A stretch of 64,000 nt of DNA, from positions 959,501 to 1,023,500 of the forward strand of contig JAJOZX010000874.1 of assembly GCA_023014485.1 (NCBI GenBank), read 5' to 3'. This document shows positions 11,095 to 22,683 of this stretch, piece after piece; position 1 is the first letter of the stretch, and each line of letters begins with the position of its first letter. This DNA is from Bathynomus jamesi. Taxonomy: Eukaryota > Arthropoda > Malacostraca > Isopoda > Cirolanidae. A model generated the notes under the pieces. It ran no database searches. It worked only from the letters and a program-made list of their open reading frames with translations, and was not told the DNA's origin. Both the position numbers and the translations under genes were made by a program.

Positions 11095-11699
11095 CTTAGG
11101 AATATCTGAAAAGAAAGAAAAACATTTAAGTATTTTATATCAATTACGATGTTTCAAAGTTTAGTCATTCGATGTTTTAAAATTCACTAAAAAAATATTT
11201 CATGGGATTACAACATAATTAGACAGAAGAATATGATAATAATAAATAATTGTAATAATCAATAATCCATACTTACAGTTAAACTGTAGTATTCGTCTAG
11301 TAGAATAACTATGAAGTAGGTACAAGAGCAATAACAGCAAACCATCGTCTATGACATCTAAGAGGCAACTGAGGACTGAGAGTGAGGGACAGTTCTATTC
11401 ATGTTGTGACTTGTACATTGTACAACAACTATATGATCTTGAAAACACTCCATATGCGATCAGTGGGATAATTCTGTGACAGATGAATAGTTAATCAATT
11501 TATGTCCTATTATTTAGTAAAAGAGTCAATTTCTGAAACTTTAAGGTAAAATTGATGTAGGTAAGGGTTATTTTATTTCATTTTGGTTGGCCAATTTCAA
11601 GTTTTGACATGAAAAGACTATATTTTCACTACCAAAATTGATTTGAAAAAAGTTGACAAAATTGACACACCCTAAATTGCCTATTCACAATCTTGTGGA

Positions 11700-12116
11700 T
11701 TGTGCTCCACATGTTACACTGTTACGCATGTTACACTGTTGAGTAGAAACACGTCTTCACGTCAGTATTGCTTAAGACGCAGTGAGAGATTGATGTGCAA
11801 GTGTTTTCTCTTAATATTTGCAGATTTTATCCTTCACTATGTCCGATTCAATTGTAACAAGAAGAAAACTGAAATATGGCTGATTGGACAGCCAATTGAC
11901 ACAATTGGCAGTAAGAAGCTTCCATCCAATGGATATGTACTACGTCGGCTTTTCTGTCTCATAAACAGTAAGAAAACATTGAAAGAAGCATCCAACATAG
12001 TTTATGCTGAAATTTTTGAGATTTGGGATAAGGCGAAAATACCCACCAGAGCCAAACAGCATGTACTAACGAAAATTCAGAAAATGTATGAGAACTTCAG
12101 ATCACTTCAAAAATGA
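11700..12116 (+). pseudogene. Element B, N-terminal LPT region
   Basis: Codons about 58-135 read IWLIGQPIDTIGSKKLPSNG..LRRLF..WDKAKIPTRAKQ..LTKIQKMYENF. This is directly comparable with element D (FLVGQPSSSISGSKLPTTRQVL and FWNMARIKT) and with C (KLPTNRQVLLCL and YQKANVPT). It ends at a stop at 12116 and the reading continues after a shift at 12130-12419. The first 50 codons are likely upstream leader, not protein. Confidence 0.55.
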
Positions 12117-12212
12117 AAATCAAACCGTAATCAAAATCAAATTAAAAAAGAAACTGAATTCCAAGATAGTTTAGATAACCTTTTTAATATAGCTAACGCA
12201 AATGCTTTACAA

Positions 12213-12806
12213 ATGATGTCAAATGAAGAAGATAGATCATTCCTACATGCTCAAAGAGAAAAAGGGAGGCGAGGTTACATGAATGATATTGATAACAAAC
12301 TGGTCGCTAAACAAATGCGAAAACGGAAAAGAGATGAAAGAAATGCTGCACTAAAAGAAGCCGAGGCATTGCGAAAAAAACTGTCTTCAGCTGTAGTTCA
12401 GTTCAGTAATAGCAGTTAAAGCAGTAGTAGTGATGAGCAACCAGAGCCAGACACATCGTACACTCCTGAAATGACATCCAAACCTTCAAGCAGCACAATA
12501 TCAAATAAGTATAAGCGCATCGTAACACCTGATCTGGCAATGGCATTAGACAGAACAAATACAAGTGATCGTAGTGCTGTTATGGTGCTTTCAGCTGCTG
12601 CAACTTCTCTTGGACATGACATTGACAATGTTGTTTTGAGCAGAAGTACTCTACAGAGGGCGAGGAGTGCCGTACGCCAAAAAGATGCAGATGACATTAA
12701 ACAAACCTTTACCTCTGACGTTCCGCTTACCATTCATTTGGATGGTAAAGTAATGCAAGATATAACAGGTGATGAAAAAATAGATAGGCTAGCTATTCTT
12801 GTATAA
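12213..12806 (+). pseudogene. Element B, basic linker and first catalytic-like block
   Basis: 12213-12419 carries DRSFLHAQREKGRRGYM and a KQMRKRKRDER basic stretch, matching FYLDQRGPRVATMSG in D. After a stop at 12419, 12471-12806 carries TPDLAMALDRTNTSDRSAVMVL, a counterpart of VMEVADRFRMSNNQVVSIV in D, and then PLTIHLDGKVMQDITG with DRLAIL (HxDGK motif with first Asp, about 93-97). It is cut at 12806 by the nested CR1 LINE. Confidence 0.55.
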
Positions 12807-12809
12807 TGT

Positions 12810-14656
12810 TATAATGTTATAATGTTTCAGACCAACAAAGACCCTAGGATCCACTCATGGCTGGTCTACCTAACTGTGTTCGTGTATTGTGTATGTCCTC
12901 CGTGGTGGCGGAGGGGACCTACAATTTTACGTGGGTTCCGAACCACAAGAACATAAGAAATTTATGTAAAAACTGCCGGTAAATTGGCAACGACCAATTT
13001 TTACGAAACTAAATAATTATCAATTTAAAACTAATTAATTATCGATTTAAAATTAAAGATAGAATCTCTGATCCAGAGGATCAAGTCATAATAGACTACT
13101 ATCCACAAATATGTTACACTCTATATCTATTTATAAAGGACATGCAAATATATCGGATCCAAAGAATCCAGTCAATTTCATTACGGTATCCATCAAGTCA
13201 CGGTCCATATCGACAGCGGACCAAGTCAAAATTTACAATCATATACATTACAATATATACACTTACGAGAAAAAGAGTAGGTGTGGCTGTAAAGACTGTA
13301 CAGTAATGTAGAAATGTGTGTGCACCCATTTTGGGTCTCCCATTTAAAGGTGTTTGTAGGGCAAGTGAAGATCATGAGTTTTTCAATACCTCACAGTACT
13401 ATGGGGGGCACCGCTCGGCAGAGGAATCTCTTTAAATGGGGTGTGTAAGGACAGAGAGTATCCCCTAACCCAAGACGCTGCCTCCCTATATCCCACAACA
13501 CTTGTGTTGAGCTGTGGGATCTATCCCCAGAAAGCCTTAATTTTACTACCTTAAACTATACCCTTTCTATCAACATATGCGTCTAATCGATTTTTAAACA
13601 TGTTTATAGACGTGCTACTAATTACTTCTACCGGCAAACTATTCCAGCTATTTACTATTCTATGCGTAAAAAAGTTTTTCGCAACTGCTGTCTCGAACCT
13701 TCTACTTGTCAACTTACACCCGTTATTTCTAGTCCTATTATATTGAGATATTTCGAAAAAGCTATCTCTATCTACGTTATCGAACCCATTCATAATTTTG
13801 AAAACCTGGATTAGATCACCCCTTAACCTCCTGGTCTCGAGTGTTGTCAATTTTAACTCCTTAAGCCTATCCTCGTACGACTTTGACCTAAGCGACGGAA
13901 TCATCTTAGTTGCTCGTCTTTGAACTCGTTCGATTTTGTCTATATCTTTGCGCATATACGGATTCCAAAATTGGACCGCGTACTCCAAATGGGGTCTAAC
14001 TAATGATTTATAAAGTGGAACTATAATATCGCGCGATTTGTACTCAAAATTTCGAGCTATAAAACCTAACACTTTGTTCGCCTTATTGACCGCTGCTGTA
14101 CTTTGTTTCGCTACTTTTAAATCACCAGTGACTATAACTCCTAAATCTTTTTCCTGCTCTACGCTTGTTAAATCTTTCCCTGACATACTATACGCAAATT
14201 TACCGTTACGCGAACCTATATGCAAAATTTTGCACTTATCAACGTTAAATCTCATTTGCCATGTGACTGACCAATCAACGATTTTATTCAGATCTTCCTG
14301 AATTTTACCTCTATCTTCGTCATTAATCGCCCTTCCACCCAGCTTCGTGTCATCCGCAAACTTTGAAACTGTACTGACTAGGCCGACATCTAAATCGTTA
14401 ATATATATAAGAAAAAGCAAGGGGCCCAATACAGAACCCTGAGGAACGCCACTCGCTACATTAGCCCAGCACGACTCCGCTCCATCAACGACCACCCTCT
14501 GTTTCCTGCCTCGCAACCACTCTTCTAGCCAATTTATTACTACACCCCTGATTCCATGAGCCTTAGTTTTTTCAATGAGTCTTTTGTGCGGCACGGTGTC
14601 AAACGCTTTTTGAAAATCTAAATACACTACATCAACCGCCCGATGTCTATCGTAAA
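12810..14656 (-). mobile_element. CR1-like LINE, 5'-truncated, inserted in element B
   Basis: The 3' end is at the low-coordinate side with a short tail of three AATGTTAT-type repeats (12806-12830). A 3' UTR of about 700 bp (12835-13550) precedes the RT ORF on the minus strand. The element starts inside RT motif A at about 14656. It interrupts element B coding sequence between the HxDGK block and the FDTTASNTG block. No clear target duplication was seen. Confidence 0.75.
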
Positions 14657-14666
14657 CGTCAACCAC
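13551..14666 (-). pseudogene. CR1-like reverse transcriptase, motif A to C-terminus
   Basis: An open frame of 371 codons without stops, 5' truncated. VYLDFQKAFDTVPHKRL (motif A, about residues 14-30), ASGVPQGSVLGPLLFLIYIN (motif B, about 66-87), KFADDTKLGG (catalytic FADD, about 99-108) and LGVIVTGDL (about 168-176), then the LEYAVQFWNPY and RVQRRATKM thumb and connection region at about 230-255, typical of CR1. It is open to the C-terminus (DRKGIV) but lacks endonuclease and RT fingers. It could not act alone. Confidence 0.9.
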
Positions 14667-15680
14667 GTAGAATGCTTAGACGATTGGAATTTGCGAGAAT
14701 GTATTCAAGCAATGTGTTTTGATACTACCGCTAGCAATACTGGCAAAAAAAGGTGGTGTTCTATCAGGAGTACATTTTCGTCAACCTGGGGCTTTACATC
14801 GCGCTAGGTGGATGTCGCGAGTGATTTATGTCATCAAAATTGTACTGTTTCGCTCGCAGTTCAACCTGACAAAACAGGAACTGAGTGCAATGGAACGCTT
14901 CTCTCGCTATGCTGTACGCTTTTATGTGCCAAAATGGTTTGCGGCTCCTATCGCATCTTTTGCACCAAGAACCGATTTGGAGTATCTAAAAGAGCTTCAT
15001 CAATATGATGATAAGGAACTTTCAGCGATAGCTAGCAAAGCATTATGCCTTCACCTCTGGTATCTAAATGAACTTGTTTCGCTTGCCTTTTTTGATGATG
15101 GCATAACTTTGCAAGTGAAACGGCAGATGGTTCAGGCATTGGAAAGACCTGGTTCAGAAATACCAGAAAAACGAATTGCTTTTGACCACACTCATGATGA
15201 CCCACTAGAGCAGTGTTTCCCAGCCGGATTTTCCCCACGACCGCCGTTTCAGGGTCTTAGGCCGGCGCGACCCCTATTCATCTTATAGGAGTACACAAAT
15301 TCACGAAGCGGGTTTTTTTCCTTGTTTTGCGCACAAATCACTACTACAGGGGTAAACAAACTACGACCCGGGGGTCTCGACCCACCGTTTGGGAAACACT
15401 GCACTAGAGAAAAGTCTGGCGGACGTTTCTCGAAGTAGATCCTGCAGAATGAGACAACAGGGACGACTATAAATTAGCTAAGGAATATGTTAAAACAGTG
15501 AATGTTGTAAACGATAATGCAGAGAGAGCGGTCTCATTAATTCAGAGTTTCAGCAGTCATCTCACAAAAAACGAAGAACAACTGCAGTACCTTCTTCAAG
15601 CCGTGGAAAAACACCGAGAGCAGTATCCAGAGACAAAGAAATCAATGATAAAGACAGGAAGCACAACAACCTCATAAGTT
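14657..15680 (+). pseudogene. Element B, second catalytic block and C-terminal region
   Basis: Just after the LINE (14668-14756) the plus strand reads MCFDTTASNTGKKR, the second Asp motif. ORF 14719-15288 then carries QPGALHRARWMSRVIYVIKI (about residues 22-41), FYVPKWFAAP (about 73-82) and ALCLHLWYLNELVSLAFF (about 108-125), closely matching element C. From about 15440 to 15660 another frame carries NDNAERAVSLI and EEQLQYLLQAVEKHR, the C-terminal AER block. A stretch of unrelated sequence (about 15218-15400) interrupts the two parts. Confidence 0.6.
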
Positions 15681-15921
15681 AACATTAAAAAAGTGGATTA
15701 GACCTATTGGGGATACCACTTAAAAAAAACGCGCCTGTTGTAGTTACCTCTCCTGGGTGGTGCGGAAAAACTACACATTTCAGAGTCTGTCGGCACCACT
15801 AAATATTAGGGAATCCTGCTGAAACTTCACTCAAAACTTCCTATCGACACGCATAACAAATTCCAGGGGCGAGACTTAAGAAAAGAAAAAATTATTTTTC
15901 ACCCCTATGAGCCTTGGCAGG

Positions 15922-16519
<598 letters not shown>

Positions 16520-18073
16520 CATCTCTTATATATATTGCAAACCGTTTGACCTAAAGCTACCAAATTTGGCACGGGAACCTCTTATGGGATGGAGAATGTC
16601 AAAACAGAGTCGGTCAGCCTGTCTGTTTGTCTGTTTTATGAAATTTATCCCGGGCAACACCGAAACTGTTTGACCTAGAGTTACCAAATTTGGCACGGGA
16701 ACCTCTTATGGGATGAAGAATGTCAACACAGAGTCGGTCAGCCTGTCTGTTTGTCTCTTTGTCTGTTTGTATGTTTGTGAAATTTATCCCGGTCAACGCC
16801 GGGTACCTCAAAAGGACGTGTGTGTGTTCCAGCCATAACTCCAATATGGAAGCAGTTACAAACATGAAACTTCACACACATATTGATTTGGTCCACAGGT
16901 TGTGCACCTGGGTGTTAATAAATTAAATAATTAAAATTACTGGGCCGGAAGGCCCCAGCACCGCGATTGAACTACAGAAAAGAACGCAGCCGTGAAAATT
17001 TTTAGCTTCACATTGTGTCAAGATTTCTGAATCTTAACATTTTCATGACTAATTATTTGGTCACTAAAACTATAGAAAAGAACCCAGTCAGGAAAATCTT
17101 GAGCTTCACATATAATTATTTTTTAGGACGACTTCAAACCGTTTGACCTAGAGCTACCAAATTTGGCACGGGAACCTCTTATGGGTTGAAGAATGTCAAC
17201 ACAGAGTCGGTCAGCCTGTCTGTTTGTCTGTTTGTGCGAATAGTTACAGGAAGTGCGTAATGGTTGTTACAGGAAGTTAATGTGGCAATTTTTTTTGCAG
17301 TTTTTGAAAATCCAAACAACTTTACCATGCCACCAAAGAAACGGGCAAGTTTGGGCAGATCTACATCAGCAGCCAGAAAAAATAAAGAAGCTCAGAAGCA
17401 GGAAAGCTCACAAGAAAGACAATCACGCCTTGAAGTTGACCGTGAACGACATGCAACAGCCAGAGCAAGAGAAAACCTCCAAGAAAGACAATCACGTCTT
17501 GAAGCTGTCCGAGAAAGTGTAGCAGCTACCAGAGCAAGAGAAACACCCCAAGAAAGACAATCACGCCTTGAAGCTGACCGTGAACGAAATGCAACAGCCA
17601 GAGCAATCCATTGGAGTGGAAAAAAGAATTCTGCCTTTAACTACAAGCCTTCCAGCAGCTATGAAAAAGATGCCACCTTGGATCTTGGCCAAATGAGTAA
17701 TCCATGTCATCATTGTGGAGCATTAAAGTGGAAGAAAGAAGCTCCAAGAATGGCTGCAGCCAAGGAAAAGTCAAGCTTCCTCCTCTTATATCGCCTCCTG
17801 ATCCTCTAAAATCACTCATGTCAGGAGACACTCAAGAATCAAAGAAATTCCTTGAAGGGATCCGCAAGTACAATAGTTGGTTCCAGATGACGTCTTTTGG
17901 GGCTGACAATGTGTGTGCCAAAATTCTAGGGAAAAACTGCAAACATAATGTATCCAGAAGCTTTAAGATAAATCATTTTAATCAAATTCAGCCGTTTGTC
18001 TTAAACTTTATTTTATTTAAACTGGGGATCTAATGTGAAATTTATCCCGGTCAACGCCGGGTACCTCAGCTAG
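16520..18073 (+). mobile_element. Helitron remnants, tandem or nested, with 3' hairpin and CTAG end
   Basis: Three copies of a 5'-type block (ACCGTTTGACCTA..GCTACC followed by AAATTTGGCACGGGAACC) start near 16546, 16666 and 17138. Two 3' hairpins CCCGGTCAACGCCGGG occur at 16788-16803 and 18046-18061. The second is followed 8 nt later by CTAG (18070-18073) and then T, the canonical Helitron 3' terminus. The 5' end is taken as TCTCTTATATATA at about 16520 but is uncertain. Coding remains at 17324-17960 are Helitron-specific. Confidence 0.7.
17324..17960 (+). pseudogene. Helitron helicase-like protein, N-terminal fragment
   Basis: Starts MPPKKRASLGR at 17327. Residues about 30-110 hold three to four tandem 20-residue repeats (ERQSRLEADRERNATARA type). 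A CHHCGALKWKKEAP zinc-ribbon motif (about residues 135-150) follows. After a frameshift near 17765 the plus frame continues GKVKLPPLISPPDPLKSLMSGDTQ and IRKYNSWFQMTSFGA (17770-17905). These features are typical of the start of Helitron Rep/helicase proteins; the HUH Rep domain and helicase are absent. It is a deleted, non-autonomous copy. Confidence 0.8.
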
Positions 18074-18075
18074 TA

Positions 18076-18079
<4 letters not shown>

Positions 18080-18149
<70 letters not shown>

Positions 18150-18176
18150 TATACATACCTCTATATATATATATGC
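18080..18176. repeat. (TA)n microsatellite
   Basis: Nearly pure TA from 18080 to 18146, then a short interrupted run to 18176; abuts the Helitron 3' end. Confidence 0.95.
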
Positions 18177-18288
18177 TGCAAACCCACAAGGAAAAAAAAA
18201 ACGATTCCAAGGCCTTTCGTGTATTCAAAGCTACACCTCGTCAGACCTTGGAATCGTTTTTCTTTTTCCTTGTGGATTTGCAGCATTC
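18176..18288 (-). repeat. Solo Penelope-like terminus forming a long inverted repeat with hammerhead-like core
   Basis: Arms TGCTGCAAACCCACAAGG..CGATTCCAAGG and their complement (about 18176-18213 and 18246-18287) enclose a core. Read on the minus strand (18244-18215) the core is CTGACGA, a short stem GTGTA/TACAC, then GAAA. That is the hammerhead core order also found at the ends of both Penelope elements in this window. No RT sequence adjoins it. Confidence 0.5.
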
Positions 18289-18323
18289 ATTTATTTCACG
18301 TGTTTAATTGTGAAATTAACCCC

Positions 18324-18478
<155 letters not shown>

Positions 18479-18715
18479 ATTGAGCTAAAATGTGTCTGTG
18501 TGTGTGTCCGCTTTTTTCGGAACCGTGCACAGCCTAAACGGCACATCGGAAAATTCTGCAACCACCACCAACTGATAGCCCATGAGCTGACGATGTGCTC
18601 TGTCAAGTTTCCTGGTCCTAGGTCACCGGTTACTGGGTCCGAAGGCCCAGCACCGCGATAAAACTACAGAAAAGAACGCAGCCGTGAAAATCTTGAGCTT
18701 CACATTTATACTGTG
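18479..18715. repeat. Dispersed repeat, copy 1
   Basis: The block starting ATTGAGCTAAAATGTGTC and running through GGTCCTAGGTCAC is repeated at 19579-19730 with about 90% identity. The following piece (CCCAGCACCGCGAT..GAACGCAGCCGTGAAAAT, 18647-18700) also occurs at 16955-17010. Non-coding; possibly a non-autonomous Helitron-type family. Confidence 0.65.
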
Positions 18716-18730
18716 ATATATATATATATA

Positions 18731-18759
18731 CTGCTACCCGCCCTGAGGGCGGGTAGCAG
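18731..18759. repeat. Perfect 14-bp-arm palindrome (hairpin)
   Basis: CTGCTACCCGCCCT and its exact complement are separated by a single G. A GC-rich hairpin between a (TA)n run and a G-rich tract. Its function is unknown. Confidence 0.9.
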
Positions 18760-18925
18760 TATAATGGGGAGAGGAGGTCGGGTAATTGGGGGAGGGGGTA
18801 ATGGGGAGAGGGGTGGGGGTAATGGGGGTAATGGCTTTTTACTTTTGTGTGTGGGGGTAATGGGGGAGTGGGGGTGGGAGGGTAATGGAGTAGAGGGGTG
18901 GGGGTAATGGGGGTAATGGCGTTTT
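18760..18925. repeat. G-rich degenerate tandem repeat (GGGGTAAT units)
   Basis: About 15 units of GGGGTAAT/GGGGAGAGG on the plus strand. Runs of three to six G in close succession would be compatible with G-quadruplex formation. Confidence 0.8.
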
Positions 18926-18939
18926 TTAAAATTTTGTAG

Positions 18940-19520
18940 CTTAGCCACTTCTTCCTATGAGGGTTTCATATAATATAATTTTAAATCTACAACCAATAAA
19001 AAAAATGAAGTAGCCACTTCTTTGTATGAGGGCCTCATATAATATAATAAAAAAATACATGAAAAAGTGAAAAAAAAAAAGTCTTTTTCTCTTTACATTT
19101 GTGATTGATTGGATAGCCCGAAGGGACTCACAATTTAATTGAGATATTAGGCTCCATTCTTTCATCGATTTGCAGTTACGATTCATTACAATTTTTGTAA
19201 TTATATTATTTTATAAAGTATGACAAAAAATAAACGATAAAGTTAGACTCCAAGTGAACCATTTTCGATATGTAGAGGGGAAAAAGCATTCCATCATATT
19301 ATAGTATTCAACAAACGCACTACTGTCTTCTTATTTGTGGATCATAAAAAATTGATGTATATTTAAACGACGGTGCTTCTAATTGTGCCATCCATTGATA
19401 TGCCATATATATGAGACAGATGTGATATGCCATACTTTTGTCGCTTAACCACTTCTTCCTATGAGGGCTTCTTATAATACAATTTTAAATCTACAACCAA
19501 TAAAAAAAAAATGAAGTAGT
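18940..19520. repeat. Three copies of an ATGAGGG/ACAACCAATAAAA repeat in AT-rich sequence
   Basis: CACTTCTTCCTATGAGGG is seen at 18947, CACTTCTTTGTATGAGGG at 19014 and CACTTCTTCCTATGAGGG again at 19449. Two of these are followed by TTAAATCTACAACCAATAAAA. No coding potential. Confidence 0.7.
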
Positions 19521-19578
19521 GAAAAAAAAATCCGGAGGGCGATAGCGAGCGATAGCGAGCTACCGCTTGTATATCCTA

Positions 19579-19755
19579 TGTACTATTGAGCTAAAATGTG
19601 TCTGTGTGTCTGTCCGCTTTCTTCGGAACCGTGCACAGACTAAACGGCACATCGGAAAATTCTGCAACCACCACCAACTGATAGCGCATGAGCTGTCGAT
19701 GTGTTCTGTCAAGTTTCCCGGTCCTAGGTCACTCCCCGGCCGAGCACGAGCTATT
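19579..19755. repeat. Dispersed repeat, copy 2
   Basis: Second copy of the block at 18479-18630 (starts ATTGAGCTAAAATGTGTC), ending in CTCCCCGGCCGAGC. A GATAGCGAGCTACCGCTTGTAT motif precedes it and recurs at 20031-20052. Confidence 0.65.
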
Positions 19756-19898
19756 TAATATCTATTACAAGTGAATGTAAGTACTTCGAAAACGAAAATG
19801 ACGAGAGCAAAAATACATAATAAACAGTTTCATAGTCCCGATAATAGTTTGTTAGTCCCGATAATACGTAAGTACCAATATACATACACATATATACA

Positions 19899-19970
<72 letters not shown>

Positions 19971-20457
19971 CTAGCTGTGACATATACTGCTACATATACT
20001 GTGACATATACTGCTACCTGCCCAGAGGTCGATAGCGAGCTACCGCTTGTATACACTATTACCCTATATAATCGTAAGCGGAAGACACGAAATTCTGCAT
20101 GTCGTAAAAAACTAAAGTATGAGAATCGAATTTGTATATCACTTTATTAAAAAGATCGCAGAGCGTTAAAGCAAATCCCTCTTTCCGGATCTAAATCCAC
20201 AATTTTAGCATTCCGTGTTCATTTTCACAACCTCTTCAACGAGTAAATCGTTAAAAATCTGACCCCCAACAAGGAAGATGTTAAAATAAGCTTAAAATCC
20301 TATTTTTTAGTCTCACTCTTTCTCTCATCGGCGAACTTTCACAATAAAATTACCTTTATCTCCAAACTTTTCTCTTTTTTAAGGATTTTTTATACTTTGC
20401 GGTTTGCTTTCAGCTGCCCGTTAATTTTGCAAGCATGCAAACTGGTTCAAAAGAAGG

Positions 20458-20488
<31 letters not shown>

Positions 20489-20502
20489 ATATATACACAC
20501 AC
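19756..20502. other. AT-rich sequence with two (TA)n runs, no gene seen
   Basis: (TA)n at 19904-19968 and 20458-20495. CTGTGACATATACTGCTACATATA repeats lie at about 19973-20015. Nothing recognisable at 20053-20455. Confidence 0.6.
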
Positions 20503-20770
20503 ATTCAACTGCAAAGAACACGCAGTATAAATAACGTAAAGAACGACGCTTGTATAGGAGATATTCCGCGCAAGACGAGAGAGAGAGAACGAAACAAATG
20601 AAAAAAATGAGGTAACCACCCGGGAATCGAACCCGGGATCTTCCGATTGCCGGTCAGATGCGGTACCATTACACCATGGGCCTCACTCTTCCAAATGCTG
20701 TAATTCTTCTACATACTCGCAGAAACCAATGCCCCAAGGGGGCACCTCCCGCATGCCGTAACATTATATA
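20503..20770 (-). mobile_element. tRNA-derived SINE, copy 1
   Basis: The minus strand holds a tRNA-like head (20682-20611) with box A-like TGGTGTAATGGTACC and box B GGGTTCGATTC inside a CCCGGG-stemmed T arm. The body follows (TTCATTTGTTTCG, GTCGTTCTTTACG) and ends near TTGCAGTTGAATG at 20503. The acceptor stem does not pair and the anticodon loop lacks U33, so this is a SINE promoter head rather than a tRNA gene. Confidence 0.75.
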
Positions 20771-21010
20771 CATTCAACTGCAAAGAACACGCAGTATAAA
20801 TAACTTAAAGAACGACGCTTGTATAGGAGATATTCCGCGCAAGACGAGAGAGAGAGAACGAAACAAATGAAAAAAATGAGGTAACCACCCGGGAATCGAA
20901 CCCGGGATCTTCCGATTGCCGGTCAGATGCGATACCATTACACCATGGGCCTCACTCTTCCAAATGCCGTAATTCTTCAACATACTCGCAGAAACCAATG
21001 CCCCAAGGGC
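20771..21010 (-). mobile_element. tRNA-derived SINE, copy 2 (tandem)
   Basis: Nearly identical to copy 1 over its length. The tRNA-like head lies at 20951-20880 with the same box A and box B. The upstream flank (GCCTTGGGGC side) ends at 21009, where (TA)n starts. The two copies are head-to-tail with only ATATA between them. Confidence 0.75.
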
Positions 21011-21362
21011 ATATATATATATATATTAGGGTGTGACCGTTGCCCTCCAAAAATCAAAAAATGGTCCTACAATGCTGTTCAAAGTTTTAGTGTTGTGTAT
21101 TTATCTAGGAAACACCCCTGTAAATTTTCTTGGAGATCGGTGCATGTTTGAGCTAGCACCGTCGTACCAGCAAGTATTGCTATTTCAGCTTATGAACTTC
21201 ATAAATAAGTGTGAAAATAGCACATTTTATCAGATTTTCATTTCCGGGTCTGGAACGCTGACCCACAAATTTTCCACGTATTATTTTATTGCATTTAATT
21301 TTAATGATGCTCTTTTCTTTTCCCTTGACAGTGATTTGATGTTGTGAATAGAGAATTTAATC

Positions 21363-22548
21363 ATGGATACACGGCAAGATGATGAGTATGTCAGAATGTT
21401 ATTGGGCACCGTACCCCGAGAAGAAGAAAAGGAAATAAAGGGCTGCAAACTGCCAACTAATAGGCAGGTCTTACTATGTCTGTTAGCAAACCTTCGGTAT
21501 ATGCATTGGGACCAGGCTTTATCTGCCACCATTGACAATGTGCTTTTGCATTACCAGAAGGCGAATGTCCCGACCATTACAGGCAGGAACAATATTGGCC
21601 GAGTGATTAAAACTTACTATGACAAAGACTACATGATGCTTATGAAAAAGAATGAGGATAGAAGACGGGCTGATGATCCTGGAATTATGAAGTTTAAATC
21701 AGAATTGAGCCTGACGATGAAATTTTATAAGAACACAGTGTTGAAAGACATGGCGGCTGCGAAAAAGGGGAAAACTCAGGCCGAACAAGATGCCATCGAT
21801 ACTGACATACTCTTTATGAAAAGCATGCTAAGTGACAGAGTAGCTACCTACTCTGGGGTAAACAAAGTACTCACAGAAAAGGTTCAGAAGCGACAGAAAA
21901 GGCAGATGCGAGAAAAGAAGCGACAAGAGAGAGAGAGCAATGTGATCTTGCTGAGAATGTACAGGCTGATATTGATTCACCATTAGCTCTGATGAGGACG
22001 ATGACATTGATGAGGCCAGCACTGCTGAACCAAAGAGAAAACATCGGAGAACAGTGAAAGAGGGAGTTTCAATTTTTGTGCCCCATGATATTCTGAAGTC
22101 GGCAGAACTTGTTTCATGCAGTGTTCGAAACATCTCGCCGACCCAGCTGAGTGCAATTGTGTACTCCCTTGTATCTGCATGTGGTGGAGATACATCAAAG
22201 CTGAGTCTAAATGCAAGGACGGCCCACCGATACCGAGCTTCCATCGTGTCAGAAATAAGTTTAAAAATCATGGATGAATGGCAACCATCAGACAAAGTAC
22301 TGGTGCACTGGGATGGTAAACTTATGGACACGCTGGATTCCAAAGGCACTGATGACCGCCTGCCCATTCTTGTGTCTGGTGTCAATGGCACAAAGCTTCT
22401 TGGAGTCCCACCTCTTCCGCATTTGACTCAAAAAGCTGGCCTGGTTCAAGGAGACTTGATATCAACTGCAACCAAACAACTTCTGGTCGATTGGGAGTGT
22501 GAACAGAATGTGTTGGTATGGTTTTCGACACAACTTCATCCAATACAG
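21363..22548 (+). pseudogene. Element C transposase-like protein, exon 1 (LPT region, linker, catalytic start)
   Basis: Starts MDTRQDDEYVRML. Residues about 28-40 are GCKLPTNRQVLLC and about 60-75 YQKANVPTITGRN. LSDRVATYSGVNKVL is near 155-170, followed by KRQKRQMREKKRQ, a basic linker. A shift at about 21980 leads to an acidic SDEDDDIDEAS stretch and to the frame at 22054: ILKSAELVSCSVRNIS, then VLVHWDGKLMDTL with DDRLPIL (first Asp, near 22310). A one-base shift near 22510 gives MVFDTTSSNTG (second Asp) at the exon end, where ACAG/GTAAAC is a splice donor. Confidence 0.65.
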
Positions 22549-22683
22549 GTAAACCTATTTCAAACATCAGCGTGAATTTATCACGACATTAATACCAAAA
22601 TACAGTGAATGATTTAACAGAAATCTGCAAAAAGCACGTGCCTGAAATGGTGGCCTTAAACTACAATTACATTTTTTTTTCAG
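22549..22683 (+). other. Putative spliceosomal intron 1 of element C
   Basis: Donor GTAAAC at 22549, acceptor with an eight-T tract and CAG at 22683. Joining the flanks continues NTG directly into QKTAACVSLQ, the expected order seen in element B (NTGKKR). Confidence 0.75.

Larger units (their letters stand above)
8476..11677 (-). mobile_element. Element A: related transposon nested in B
   Basis: Left terminus AGGGTGTGTCAATTTT (8476) is inverted at the right end as AAAATTGACACACCCT (about 11658-11673). The octamer TGCCTATT occurs at both flanks (8468-8475 and 11678-11685), consistent with an 8-bp target duplication although the right end then has about 4 extra bases. It carries a minus-strand reading of about 780 codons in four overlapping or shifted ORFs from 11094 to 8718. 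Confidence 0.7.

Noticed and set aside
20611..20682. tRNA gene call (also 20880-20951 and 28650-28724)
   Set aside because: A and B boxes are good, but the acceptor stem does not pair, U33 is absent and a conserved non-tRNA body is attached, so SINE is the better reading.
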